The notes below the pieces were generated by a model. That model searched no databases. It was not told the DNA's origin and saw only the letters and a program-made list of their open reading frames with translations. DNA of 38,870 bases. Origin: TWA4 sp034086685. GTDB taxonomy: Bacteria > Bacillota > Clostridia > Lachnospirales > Lachnospiraceae. Below are positions 32,155 to 38,870 of the stretch, one piece after another (positions within the stretch are counted from its first letter, which is position 1; each line of letters opens with the position of its first letter). The position numbers were made by a program, and so were the translations under genes. The stretch spans positions 1-38,870 of the forward strand of contig JAXDZY010000086.1 of the NCBI GenBank assembly GCA_034086685.1. The letters run 5' to 3'.

Positions 32155-34989
32155 ATGAGTACAAAAATGAAATATATCAGTATACATGGGGCGCGTGAGC
32201 ATAATCTGAAGAATATTTCCATTGATATTCCCAGAAATAAACTGGTGGTGCTGACCGGTTTAAGCGGCTCGGGTAAATCTTCACTGGCATTTGATACGAT
32301 TTATGCAGAAGGACAGCGAAGGTATATGGAATCTCTGTCTTCATATGCCAGACAGTTTCTGGGACAGATGGAGAAACCGGAGGTGGAAAGTATAGAAGGT
32401 CTTCCTCCGGCTATTTCCATTGATCAGAAATCCACGAATAGGAACCCTCGTTCTACAGTTGGTACAGTCACGGAAATTTATGATTATCTGAGACTTCTGT
32501 ATGCAAGAGTGGGCATCGTACATTGTCCCCAGTGTGGTAAGGAGATCAGAAAGCAGAGTGTGGATCAGATGGTAAATCAACTGCTTAAGCTGCCGGAAAG
32601 AACAAGAATTCAGCTTCTGGCTCCTGTGGTCCGCGGACGAAAGGGACGTCATGAAAAGATTCTGGAGAATGCAAAAAAAAGCGGTTATGTCAGGGTTATT
32701 ATTGACGGAAGCATGTATGAACTCAGCGAGAAGATTGAGCTCGATAAAAATATCAAGCATAATATTGAGATTGTGGTAGACCGGCTTGTTGTGAGAGAAG
32801 GCATTGAACGTCGTTTGGCCGATTCCATCGAAACTGTGCTGGGGCTGACAGACGGACTTATGGTGGTGGATGTTGTGGGCGGAGAGCCCATCCGGTTCAG
32901 TACCAGTTTCGCCTGTCCTGACTGCGGTATCAGTATCGAAGAGGTGGAACCCAGAAGTTTTTCCTTCAATAATCCTTTTGGTGCATGCCCCGATTGTGCC
33001 GGTCTGGGTTATAAGATGGAATTTGATGTGGATATGATGATTCCTGATCCGGGGCTGAGTATTGCCCAGGGCGCCATTATTGTTCCGGGCTGGCAAAGCT
33101 GTATGGATAAATCCAGCTTTACACATGCAATTCTGACTGCATTGGCAGAAGAGTATCATTTCAGTCTGGAGACACCGGTTAATGAATATCCGAAGGAAAT
33201 TTATGATGTGCTGATCCATGGGACCAATGGACATGAAATAAAGGTTCATTATAAAGGGATGAGAGGGGAAGGTGTCTATGATGTGGCATTTGAAGGTCTG
33301 ATCAGAAATATGGAGCGCCGCTATCGGGAAACCGGTTCGGAAACAACCAAAGCAGAATATGAAAGTTTCATGCGGATTACTCCATGTAAACTCTGCGGAG
33401 GACAGCGTCTGAAACGTTCTTCGCTGGCCGTTACAGTTGCAGATAAGAATATTTATGAGATGACCCAGATGTCAATCGGTGAATTCCATGATTTCCTGGA
33501 TCATATGCAGCTGACAGAAATGCAGCAGACGATCGGAAGCCAGATTCTGAAGGAAATCCGTTCCAGAATCCAGTTTCTCATTGATGTGGGGCTGGAGTAC
33601 CTGTCCCTGTCCAGAGCAACCGGTACTTTATCCGGAGGAGAAGCACAGAGAATCCGGCTGGCTACACAGATCGGCTCCGGGCTGGTGGGAGTAGCATATA
33701 TTCTGGATGAACCCAGTATCGGTCTGCATCAGAGAGACAATGATAAACTGATTCATACCCTGAAACAGCTTCGTGATCTGGGAAACAGTGTTATCGTGGT
33801 GGAACATGATGAGGATACCATGTTTGCAGCGGATCATATTGTGGACATCGGACCGGGAGCAGGGGAGCATGGAGGAGAAGTCATTGCCCAGGGAACTGCG
33901 GCACAGATCATGAAAAGCCGGAAATCTGTTACCGGTGCCTATTTAAGCGGACGGATAAAAATTCCGGTACCTGAAAAACGCAGAACTCCGACGGGTTGGC
34001 TGTATGTAAAAGGTGCTGCGGAAAATAATCTGCGCCATATAGATGTGGATTTTCCATTGGGTGTATTTACCTGTGTAACCGGAGTTTCCGGTTCGGGCAA
34101 GAGCTCTCTGGTCAATGAGATTCTCTACAAATCTCTTGCCCGTAAACTGAACCGGGCACACACGATTGCAGGAAAGCATGACAGCATAGAAGGAGCTGAG
34201 CAGCTGGACAAAGTTATCGTAATTGATCAGTCTCCAATCGGCAGAACCCCTCGTTCCAACCCGGCTACTTATACCGGTGTATTTGATCAGATTCGCGATT
34301 TATTTGCTTCCACACCTGATGCAAAAGCAAGGGGCTATAAAAAAGGCCGTTTCAGTTTCAATGTAAAAGGGGGGCGCTGTGAAGCCTGTGGTGGCGACGG
34401 TATTCTGAAAATCGAGATGCATTTTCTTCCGGATGTGTATGTTCCCTGCGATGTCTGTAAGGGAAAGCGGTACAATCGGGAAACTCTCGAGGTTCACTAT
34501 AAAGACAGAAATATTTCAGATGTGCTGGATATGACCGTGGAAGAAGCAGTAGAATATTTCAAAAATATTCCATCCATTCAGAGAAAAATTGAAACGCTGA
34601 AAGATGTGGGACTCTCGTATATTAAATTGGGCCAGCCTTCCACCACTCTCTCCGGCGGCGAAGCACAAAGAATCAAGCTGGCAACGGAGCTGAGCAGACG
34701 GAGCACCGGAAAGACCATTTATATTCTGGATGAACCCACAACCGGTCTGCATTTCGCAGATGTCCATAAGCTGATCCAGATTCTGGATCGTCTGGCAGAA
34801 GGCGGAAATACGGTTATTGTCATTGAGCATAATCTGGATGTCATCAAAACAGCAGATTATATTATTGATATGGGACCTGAAGGAGGGAGCGGCGGCGGTA
34901 CGGTCATTGCCAGAGGAACACCGGAAGAAATCATCGAATGTGAGCAGTCCCATACAGGAAGATATCTGAAAAAATATCTGATGCCATAA
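32155..34989 (+). CDS. uvrA: Excinuclease ABC subunit A
   Basis: UvrA recognises damaged DNA and loads UvrB. The 944-residue protein has two ABC ATPase modules, each with its own Walker A (GLSGSGKSS near 37 and GVSGSGKSS near 643) and signature (TLSGGEAQRI, twice). Zinc fingers are present: a CPDC pair with a matching CPDC about 20 residues on (near 258-284), and CEAC with CDVC (near 743-766). The ATG at 32155 has an AGGG site; an ATG 12 bp later would give the more usual MKYISI start. There is no clear terminator after the gene, but a strong promoter for the next gene lies 130 bp downstream. Confidence 0.98.
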   Translation: MSTKMKYISIHGAREHNLKNISIDIPRNKLVVLTGLSGSGKSSLAFDTIYAEGQRRYMESLSSYARQFLGQMEKPEVESIEGLPPAISIDQKSTNRNPRSTVGTVTEIYDYLRLLYARVGIVHCPQCGKEIRKQSVDQMVNQLLKLPERTRIQLLAPVVRGRKGRHEKILENAKKSGYVRVIIDGSMYELSEKIELDKNIKHNIEIVVDRLVVREGIERRLADSIETVLGLTDGLMVVDVVGGEPIRFSTSFACPDCGISIEEVEPRSFSFNNPFGACPDCAGLGYKMEFDVDMMIPDPGLSIAQGAIIVPGWQSCMDKSSFTHAILTALAEEYHFSLETPVNEYPKEIYDVLIHGTNGHEIKVHYKGMRGEGVYDVAFEGLIRNMERRYRETGSETTKAEYESFMRITPCKLCGGQRLKRSSLAVTVADKNIYEMTQMSIGEFHDFLDHMQLTEMQQTIGSQILKEIRSRIQFLIDVGLEYLSLSRATGTLSGGEAQRIRLATQIGSGLVGVAYILDEPSIGLHQRDNDKLIHTLKQLRDLGNSVIVVEHDEDTMFAADHIVDIGPGAGEHGGEVIAQGTAAQIMKSRKSVTGAYLSGRIKIPVPEKRRTPTGWLYVKGAAENNLRHIDVDFPLGVFTCVTGVSGSGKSSLVNEILYKSLARKLNRAHTIAGKHDSIEGAEQLDKVIVIDQSPIGRTPRSNPATYTGVFDQIRDLFASTPDAKARGYKKGRFSFNVKGGRCEACGGDGILKIEMHFLPDVYVPCDVCKGKRYNRETLEVHYKDRNISDVLDMTVEEAVEYFKNIPSIQRKIETLKDVGLSYIKLGQPSTTLSGGEAQRIKLATELSRRSTGKTIYILDEPTTGLHFADVHKLIQILDRLAEGGNTVIVIEHNLDVIKTADYIIDMGPEGGSGGGTVIARGTPEEIIECEQSHTGRYLKKYLMP

Positions 34990-35120
34990 AGGAAATGTGA
35001 GCCTGGAACAATGGACATTAAAGTCGCAAAACAACGGCCTGACTGGAATAGGATGCAGAAAAGGTGCGGATACTATTGTGGGAAGCAGCTCATTTTGCAG
35101 TTTATTTCAGCGTCAGAAGG

Positions 35121-35149
35121 TTGACTTTTGTTATCCGGTTCATTATAAT
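35121..35149 (+). promoter_or_regulatory. Sigma-A promoter of the zinc-ribbon protein gene
   Basis: TTGACT (35121-35126), a 17 bp spacer and TATAAT (35144-35149), giving a leader of about 120 nt. The rest of the gap after uvrA (34990-35120) shows no gene. Confidence 0.85.
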
Positions 35150-35276
35150 TGGAATACGTGTATTTGCAAATTAAACAGTGGATGCAGGCAAATTGTGATT
35201 CGTGAGACAATTTATAAAGATATTTGTGAAAGAACCTGATTATATGAACCATTGAAAGATGGAAAAGGAGGGACGT

Positions 35277-35753
35277 ATGGTGTCCATGGATGGATTTGGT
35301 GAATTTTTAAAAGAGAATGGAAAAAAAGCAGTGGATGCGGCCAAGGAGGCAGCAGCAATTGCCAGGATAAAAACAGATATGAAAGCAGAAGAACTGAAGA
35401 TGAATAATACTTATGTTGAAATCGGAAAGTTATTCTGTTCACATGCTTCAGGAGAAATCGATGAGGTATTCATTCCGCTGCTGCAGAAGATTGCTGACAG
35501 CAAGGAAAAACTCATTAATTTTGAAGCTGAGCTGGATAAATTGAAGAAAACAGTTACCTGTCCTGAATGCGGAGGAAAATCTCCCTCAGGTTCCCGTTTC
35601 TGTAATATCTGTGGTGCCGAGTTATCAACTGTTGAGGTGGATGACCCTGAGGAAGCAGAGAAAGCTGCGGAAGAAGCTGCCGAGGAATCAGAGGCGGCTG
35701 CGGAAGAAATGGCAGAGGAAAACGTGACTGATGAGGATATTTTCGAAGATTGA
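35277..35753 (+). CDS. Zinc-ribbon coiled-coil protein with acidic tail
   Basis: The 158-residue protein has an Ala/Lys-rich helical N-terminal half (about 10-90) that probably forms a coiled coil. A zinc ribbon follows, with Cys95, Cys98, Cys109 and Cys112 in a CPEC...CNIC arrangement. The final 40 residues are almost only Glu and Ala. There is no signal peptide or membrane helix. The fold is recognisable as a zinc-ribbon-domain protein, but the function is unknown. The start at 35277 is favoured by AAGGAGGG 5 bp upstream; the ATG at 35259 has none. It has its own strong promoter and lies between uvrA and guaA. Confidence 0.82.
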   Translation: MVSMDGFGEFLKENGKKAVDAAKEAAAIARIKTDMKAEELKMNNTYVEIGKLFCSHASGEIDEVFIPLLQKIADSKEKLINFEAELDKLKKTVTCPECGGKSPSGSRFCNICGAELSTVEVDDPEEAEKAAEEAAEESEAAAEEMAEENVTDEDIFED

Positions 35754-35833
35754 TTCGATCACAGGTTAATTCAGGATTATTCAGCAGTGGTGAATGTCCG
35801 CCATTCATAAAAATATGTTGAGTTGAGAGATTA

Positions 35834-35886
35834 CGGGGAATGTATAGCTGAGTCAGAGGTAAGATTCTGAAATGTGTACATTCCCG
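35834..35886 (+). promoter_or_regulatory. guaA: Structured leader element before guaA
   Basis: GGGAATGTA (35836-35844) pairs with TACATTCCC (35877-35885), and the 32 nt between them can form an inner TCAGA/TCTGA stem. There is no T-run after it. It lies about 45 nt before the guaA ATG. I cannot match it to the purine riboswitch consensus. The rest of the 35754-35928 gap has only a weak TGAATG/CATTCA hairpin at 35791-35807. Confidence 0.45.
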
Positions 35887-35928
35887 AATTTACTTATGCG
35901 TCTTCAACTGGCGCAACAGGAGGAAAAC

Positions 35929-37470
35929 ATGGAAAGAGAGTTAGTTATCGTACTGGACTTTGGTGGACAGTACAATCAGCTGATTGCAAGACGTGTCAGA
36001 GAATGCAACGTCTATTGTGAAGTAAAACCCTATACCATGAGCCTGGACGAGATTAAAAAGATGAATCCGAAAGGAATCATTTTTACAGGCGGTCCCAACA
36101 GTGTATATGATGAAACTTCACCTCATTATGAGAAAGCAATTTTTGAAGCTGGAATTCCCATTCTTGGTATCTGCTACGGCTCGCAGCTGATGGCATATAC
36201 ATTAGGCGGTGAAGTAAAAACAGCACCGGTCAGTGAATATGGCCATACAGAAGTAACAGTGGATACAGCAGATTTATTATTTGAAGGTGTATCCGAAAAA
36301 ACAGTATGCTGGATGAGCCATACAGATTATATCGCACAGGCACCCGAAGGATTTAAGGTTACTGCAAGTACTCCTGTATGTCCTGTAGCTGCCATGGCGT
36401 GTCCTGAAAAGAAATTTTATGCAACACAATTTCATCCCGAAGTTATGCATACAAAAGAAGGTATGCAGATGCTGAGAAACTTTGTTATCAATATCTGCGG
36501 ATGCAGGGGTGACTGGCAGATGGGTTCTTTTGTGGATGAGACCATCAAAGCACTCAGAGAGAAAATCGGAGATGGCAAGGTCCTTTGTGCATTATCCGGC
36601 GGTGTTGACTCTTCTGTAGCAGCTGTACTGCTTTCAAAAGCGATAGGCAAACAGCTCACCTGTGTATTTGTAGATCACGGTCTGCTCCGTAAAAATGAAG
36701 GCGATGAAGTGGAGGCTGTATTTGGTCCGGATGGTCCTTACGAGCTGAACTTTATCCGCGTTAATGCACAGCAGAGATATTACGATAAATTGAAAGGTGT
36801 AGAAGAACCCGAAGCAAAACGTAAAATTATTGGTGAAGAATTTATCCGTGTATTCGAAGAAGAAGCAAAGAAAATCGGAGCCGTTGATTATCTGGTGCAG
36901 GGAACCATTTATCCCGACGTAATTGAAAGCGGACTTGGTAAATCGGCAACCATCAAATCTCACCATAACGTGGGAGGTCTTCCCGATGTAGTTGATTTCA
37001 AGGAAATCATCGAGCCCCTGCGCATGTTGTTCAAGGACGAAGTCCGCAAGGCAGGTCTGGAACTGGGTATTCCTGAATATCTGGTATTCCGTCAGCCTTT
37101 CCCCGGACCCGGCCTCGGCATCCGTATCATCGGTGAAGTAACAGAAGAAAAAGTAAAAATCGTACAGGAAGCTGATTATATCTACCGTGAAGAAATCGCA
37201 AAAGCCGGTCTGGACAAAGGCCTCGGACAGTACTTTGCAGGTCTCACCAACATGAGATCCGTAGGTGTAATGGGAGATTTCAGAACATATGACTATGCAA
37301 TCGCATTAAGAGCAGTAAACACCTCTGACTTCATGACCGCAGAAGCAGCGGAATTACCTTATGAAGTATTGTTTAAGGTAACAAACAGAATTATAAATGA
37401 GGTAAAAGGCGTTAACAGAGTAATGTATGACCTGACTTCCAAACCGCCGGGAACGATTGAGTTTGAGTAA
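35929..37470 (+). CDS. guaA: GMP synthase (glutamine-hydrolysing)
   Basis: GuaA converts XMP to GMP with glutamine and ATP. The 513-residue protein has an N-terminal class I glutamine amidotransferase domain, with nucleophile Cys82 in GICYGSQ and the FHPEV motif near 165. The ATP pyrophosphatase domain with SGGVDSS near 222-228 and the C-terminal dimer domain follow. It ends in the conserved PPGTIEFE sequence and appears intact. The ATG at 35929 has a CAGGAGGAAAAC site. The codons are strongly biased, as expected for high expression. A mobile element starts directly after the stop; the 3' end of guaA is a known attachment site, and integration there usually restores the final codons. Confidence 0.97.
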   Translation: MERELVIVLDFGGQYNQLIARRVRECNVYCEVKPYTMSLDEIKKMNPKGIIFTGGPNSVYDETSPHYEKAIFEAGIPILGICYGSQLMAYTLGGEVKTAPVSEYGHTEVTVDTADLLFEGVSEKTVCWMSHTDYIAQAPEGFKVTASTPVCPVAAMACPEKKFYATQFHPEVMHTKEGMQMLRNFVINICGCRGDWQMGSFVDETIKALREKIGDGKVLCALSGGVDSSVAAVLLSKAIGKQLTCVFVDHGLLRKNEGDEVEAVFGPDGPYELNFIRVNAQQRYYDKLKGVEEPEAKRKIIGEEFIRVFEEEAKKIGAVDYLVQGTIYPDVIESGLGKSATIKSHHNVGGLPDVVDFKEIIEPLRMLFKDEVRKAGLELGIPEYLVFRQPFPGPGLGIRIIGEVTEEKVKIVQEADYIYREEIAKAGLDKGLGQYFAGLTNMRSVGVMGDFRTYDYAIALRAVNTSDFMTAEAAELPYEVLFKVTNRIINEVKGVNRVMYDLTSKPPGTIEFE

Positions 37471-37560
37471 TGAAAAAAATCTGGAAACCCTTATAAACTG
37501 GGCGTTTCCGGGCATAAGAAGTTCTATTTGATAACAAAATGATAACACGGGATATTTTGG
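37471..37560. other. Probable left junction (attL side) of the mobile element at guaA
   Basis: The junction must lie between the final guaA codons and the repressor gene. The exact core cannot be located because the other end of the element is outside the window. A weak stem (GGAAAC with GTTTCC, about 37481-37509) lies just after the guaA stop and may be the native terminator. Confidence 0.45.
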
Positions 37561-37662
37561 TATAATTTATCAACAATCCGGTGGTTGTCAGGTAATATGT
37601 GCGAAACCAACAAAAAAGGTCTTACTGAATTGAGTGAAATCAATTTGGTAAGGCCTTTTTTT
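37561..37662 (+). ncRNA. Possible small RNA between guaA and the repressor gene
   Basis: An extended -10 (TGG then TATAAT at 37561-37566) would start a plus-strand RNA near 37573. It would run about 90 nt to the terminator at 37612-37662. No good -35 box and no supported ORF lie within it. The transcript is inference from promoter and terminator alone. Confidence 0.25.
37612..37662. terminator. Bidirectional terminator at the end of the repressor gene
   Basis: AAAAGGTCTTAC (37614-37625) pairs with GTAAGGCCTTTT (37648-37659) with one G-T pair, and AATTGA/TCAATT pair inside. It has an A-run on the left and a T-run on the right, so it works both for the minus-strand repressor and for plus-strand reading from guaA. 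Confidence 0.9.
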
Positions 37663-37670
37663 GCTGGTTT

Positions 37671-38120
37671 TTATTTTATGTTTTTTGGGTAATTGTATCG
37701 CCACTGGTCATATTCTTCTTTGGTGATTTCTCCGGATTTCAGTTTTTCTGCCTGTTCCTGCCATGCATGGAACATATCAAACATAGAAAGGTAGGTGGTT
37801 CCCTTGGATTTATCTAACCGGAGGCAAAGCTCTCCGTCAATTTCTCCGATATGAAGTCCGTAAAGATCTTCTAATGTAAATAAGGTGTGCATTAGTCCCA
37901 CATAGCTGTCAATGTCTGGAACAGCCAGTGCATGAGGGGATACTTCAAAAATGTCAGCCAGTGCATTCAGATAGTTTTCTTTTGGGCTCCGAGAACCTTT
38001 TTCGTACTGTGCAATGCGGACATCAGCCTGCGATTCACTGAATCCTAACTGCTGACCTAAATATTTCTGCGTGAATCCACGCAGAAGTCGGAAATGGTGG
38101 ATTCTTTCTCCTATTGCCAT
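37671..38120 (-). CDS. Cro/C1-type HTH repressor of the mobile element
   Basis: The 149-residue protein has an N-terminal helix-turn-helix of the Cro/C1 (HTH_3) type, about residues 8-65 (LLRGFTQKYLGQQLGFSES then RIAQYEKGSRSP). A C-terminal part of about 80 residues follows, ending in a KSGEITKEEYDQWRYN segment that resembles the short helical SHOCT-like motif. The start at 38120 is chosen because AGGAGATAATAAG precedes it; the frame is open upstream but crosses the promoter. It is transcribed away from xis and int, and its promoter and theirs share an array of GTATAG sites, so it is probably the element's maintenance repressor. Confidence 0.85.
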   Translation of the reverse strand: MAIGERIHHFRLLRGFTQKYLGQQLGFSESQADVRIAQYEKGSRSPKENYLNALADIFEVSPHALAVPDIDSYVGLMHTLFTLEDLYGLHIGEIDGELCLRLDKSKGTTYLSMFDMFHAWQEQAEKLKSGEITKEEYDQWRYNYPKNIK

Positions 38121-38154
38121 ACTTATTATCTCCTGTCTTTTTCTTGATAAAAGA

Positions 38155-38183
38155 AGTATAGCATATCTGTATAGTACAGACAA
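38155..38183 (-). promoter_or_regulatory. Promoter of the repressor gene with internal operator sites
   Basis: On the minus strand TTGTCT (38178-38183), a 17 bp spacer and TATACT (38155-38160). Two GTATAG copies (38156-38161 and 38169-38174) lie in the -10 box and spacer, which would allow self-control. Confidence 0.7.
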
Positions 38184-38190
38184 GAAGAAA

Positions 38191-38208
38191 CCATACAAAA
38201 AAGTATAG
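38191..38208. promoter_or_regulatory. Operator-like inverted repeat (6 bp spacer)
   Basis: CCATAC (38191-38196) and GTATAG (38203-38208) form the same inverted half-site pair as the main operator, with a 6 bp spacer and one mismatch. It lies midway between the two promoters. Confidence 0.55.
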
Positions 38209-38227
38209 AAATTTTGTTTCAAAACAC

Positions 38228-38256
38228 TTGACCAAAGCAAAAAAGTATAGTATCAT
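38228..38256 (+). promoter_or_regulatory. Promoter of the excisionase-integrase genes
   Basis: TTGACC (38228-38233), a 17 bp spacer and TATCAT (38251-38256). A GTATAG copy (38245-38250) lies in the spacer, and the perfect operator palindrome covers the start point. Confidence 0.7.
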
Positions 38257-38260
38257 GCAA

Positions 38261-38280
38261 ACTATACAGAAATGTATAGT
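38261..38280. promoter_or_regulatory. Main operator palindrome of the element switch
   Basis: ACTATACA-GAAA-TGTATAGT is a perfect palindrome of 8 bp arms with a 4 bp spacer. It covers the predicted start of the xis-int transcript, where a bound repressor would block it. Confidence 0.75.
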
Positions 38281-38304
38281 GATAAACAAAGGAGGGATTT
38301 CATA

Positions 38305-38499
38305 ATGAGTAAAATGTTTATGAATGTAAAAGAGGTCATGGAAGTTCTGGAGGTGTCGGAATCCTATGCCTATAAGCTGATGAAAAGGTTGAACAGGGAA
38401 TTACAGGCGATGGGATGTCAGACAATCGCAGGAAAAGTTGACCGGAAGTATTTCTACGAGCAGTTTTATGGAACAAGATCAAACGATGGGAGGAATTGA
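38305..38499 (+). CDS. Excisionase-like small HTH protein
   Basis: The 64-residue protein has a single winged-helix/MerR-like DNA-binding motif (VKEVMEVLEVSESYAYKLMKR) and a basic, aromatic end. It resembles the excisionase family proteins encoded directly before tyrosine integrases in Gram-positive elements. The start at 38305 has AAAGGAGGGATTTC upstream; an in-frame ATG at 38272 lies inside the operator. It ends 2 bp before the integrase start, so the two are cotranscribed. Small HTH proteins of this kind help direct recombination toward excision, which is inferred here from position and fold. Confidence 0.75.
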   Translation: MSKMFMNVKEVMEVLEVSESYAYKLMKRLNRELQAMGCQTIAGKVDRKYFYEQFYGTRSNDGRN

Positions 38500-38501
38500 G
38501 A

Positions 38502-38870
38502 ATGGCAATTTACAAGACTGAAAGTAATAACACATGGTACGTTATGGCGAGGTATCAGGACTGGACCGGTGAACGTAAGCAGAAGTGTAAAAGAGGATTT
38601 GCAACTAAGAGGGAAGCTGCACAATGGGAACAGCAGTTTATCCTCCAGAAAAAAGCCAGTATGGATATGGAACTGGAGAGCTTCTGCAAATTATATGAAG
38701 AAGATGTAAGACCAAGGTTGAAAAAGAGTACCTGGCTTACAAAGGAAAATATCATCAGAACCAAGATTTTGCCGTACCTGGGAAAAAGGAAAGTATCGGA
38801 AATTACTGCCAAGGATGTCCTGGATTGGCATAATGAACTTCGCAAATTGACAAGCCGGAAGGGAAAACCT
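38502..38870 (+). CDS. int: Tyrosine recombinase (integrase), N-terminal part
   Basis: The frame is open to the end of the window, so 123 residues are visible and the catalytic domain is outside. The first 55 residues form an arm-site DNA-binding domain with the pattern YKTESNNTWYVMARYQDW, then a KREAAQWEQ helix. From about 60 the core-binding SAM-like domain begins (FCKLYEEDVRPRLKKSTW... LGKRKVSEITAKDVLDW). This is the usual start of phage and conjugative-element integrases. GGGAGGAATTGAGA precedes the ATG. Together with the position right after guaA it identifies the element as an integrating one. Confidence 0.9.
   Translation, partial: MAIYKTESNNTWYVMARYQDWTGERKQKCKRGFATKREAAQWEQQFILQKKASMDMELESFCKLYEEDVRPRLKKSTWLTKENIIRTKILPYLGKRKVSEITAKDVLDWHNELRKLTSRKGKP

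Noticed and set aside
32341..33249. 302-codon minus-strand ORF antisense to uvrA
   Set aside because: It lies wholly within uvrA and has no start signal or recognisable domain.
35754..35928. Purine (guanine) riboswitch before guaA
   Set aside because: The conserved junction residues and two kissing loops cannot be found; only a simple nested stem is seen.
37597..37692. 31-codon ORF starting at 37597 after guaA
   Set aside because: It reads straight through the terminator and has only a weak CAGG before its ATG.
1..38870. CRISPR arrays, tRNA or rRNA genes, insertion sequences
   Set aside because: No regularly spaced repeats, tRNA-like cloverleaf segments, rRNA conserved blocks or transposase genes were seen by eye; the only mobile-element genes are those after guaA.

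Overview
The window looks like a chromosomal segment of a low-to-mid GC anaerobic Firmicute, most likely a Lachnospiraceae member (Blautia/Ruminococcus-like). The reasons are strong AGGAGG-type ribosome binding sites, sigma-A promoters with 17 bp spacers, and gene types typical of gut Clostridia: AsnA, a lone MsmK-type sugar ATPase beside a CdaR-like regulator, CvfB, a FatA-like thioesterase and a single-subunit PPK1. The genus is inference; no rRNA or other marker gene is present.

Layout. 1-642: 3' end of an Mrp/NBP35 ATPase plus a small unknown gene, closed by a bidirectional terminator. 753-5154 (minus): a tight operon queD-queE-queC-(GH13 glucanase)-queF-LUD protein, which makes preQ1 for queuosine and carries an unexpected alpha-amylase-family gene. 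It has a strong promoter and a roughly 250 nt leader; a possible decayed queA fragment lies antisense in that leader. 5529-14626: individually transcribed genes: EamA transporter, beta-CASP RNase, transglutaminase-like lipoprotein, acidic membrane-anchored protein, sugar nucleotidyltransferase, DD-carboxypeptidase, citrate synthase and a CmpB-like membrane protein. 14766-23872 (plus): a long run of co-oriented genes, folC-pheA-ppx/gppA-ppk-M19 dipeptidase-acyl-ACP thioesterase-cvfB. The polyphosphate-making and polyphosphate/ppGpp-hydrolysing genes are adjacent, and ppk overlaps the dipeptidase. 24344-29809: msmK-like ATPase, CdaR/PucR regulator, S41 protease with an overlapping upstream ORF, and asnA. 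30082-34989: uvrB-uvrA behind a promoter carrying a probable LexA box. 35277-37470: a zinc-ribbon coiled-coil protein and guaA with a structured leader.

37500-38870: the start of an integrated mobile element directly after the 3' end of guaA, a known integration site. It has a Cro/C1-type repressor (minus) divergent from a small excisionase-like gene and a tyrosine integrase (plus, cut by the window end). The divergent intergenic region holds two well-formed promoters and at least six copies of a GTATAG half-site, including a perfect 8+4+8 palindrome. This looks like the control switch of an integrative element. Most of the window is ordinary core genome. The points most worth following up are this switch, the long structured queD leader, the GH13 gene inside the queuosine operon, and a possible small RNA between guaA and the element.
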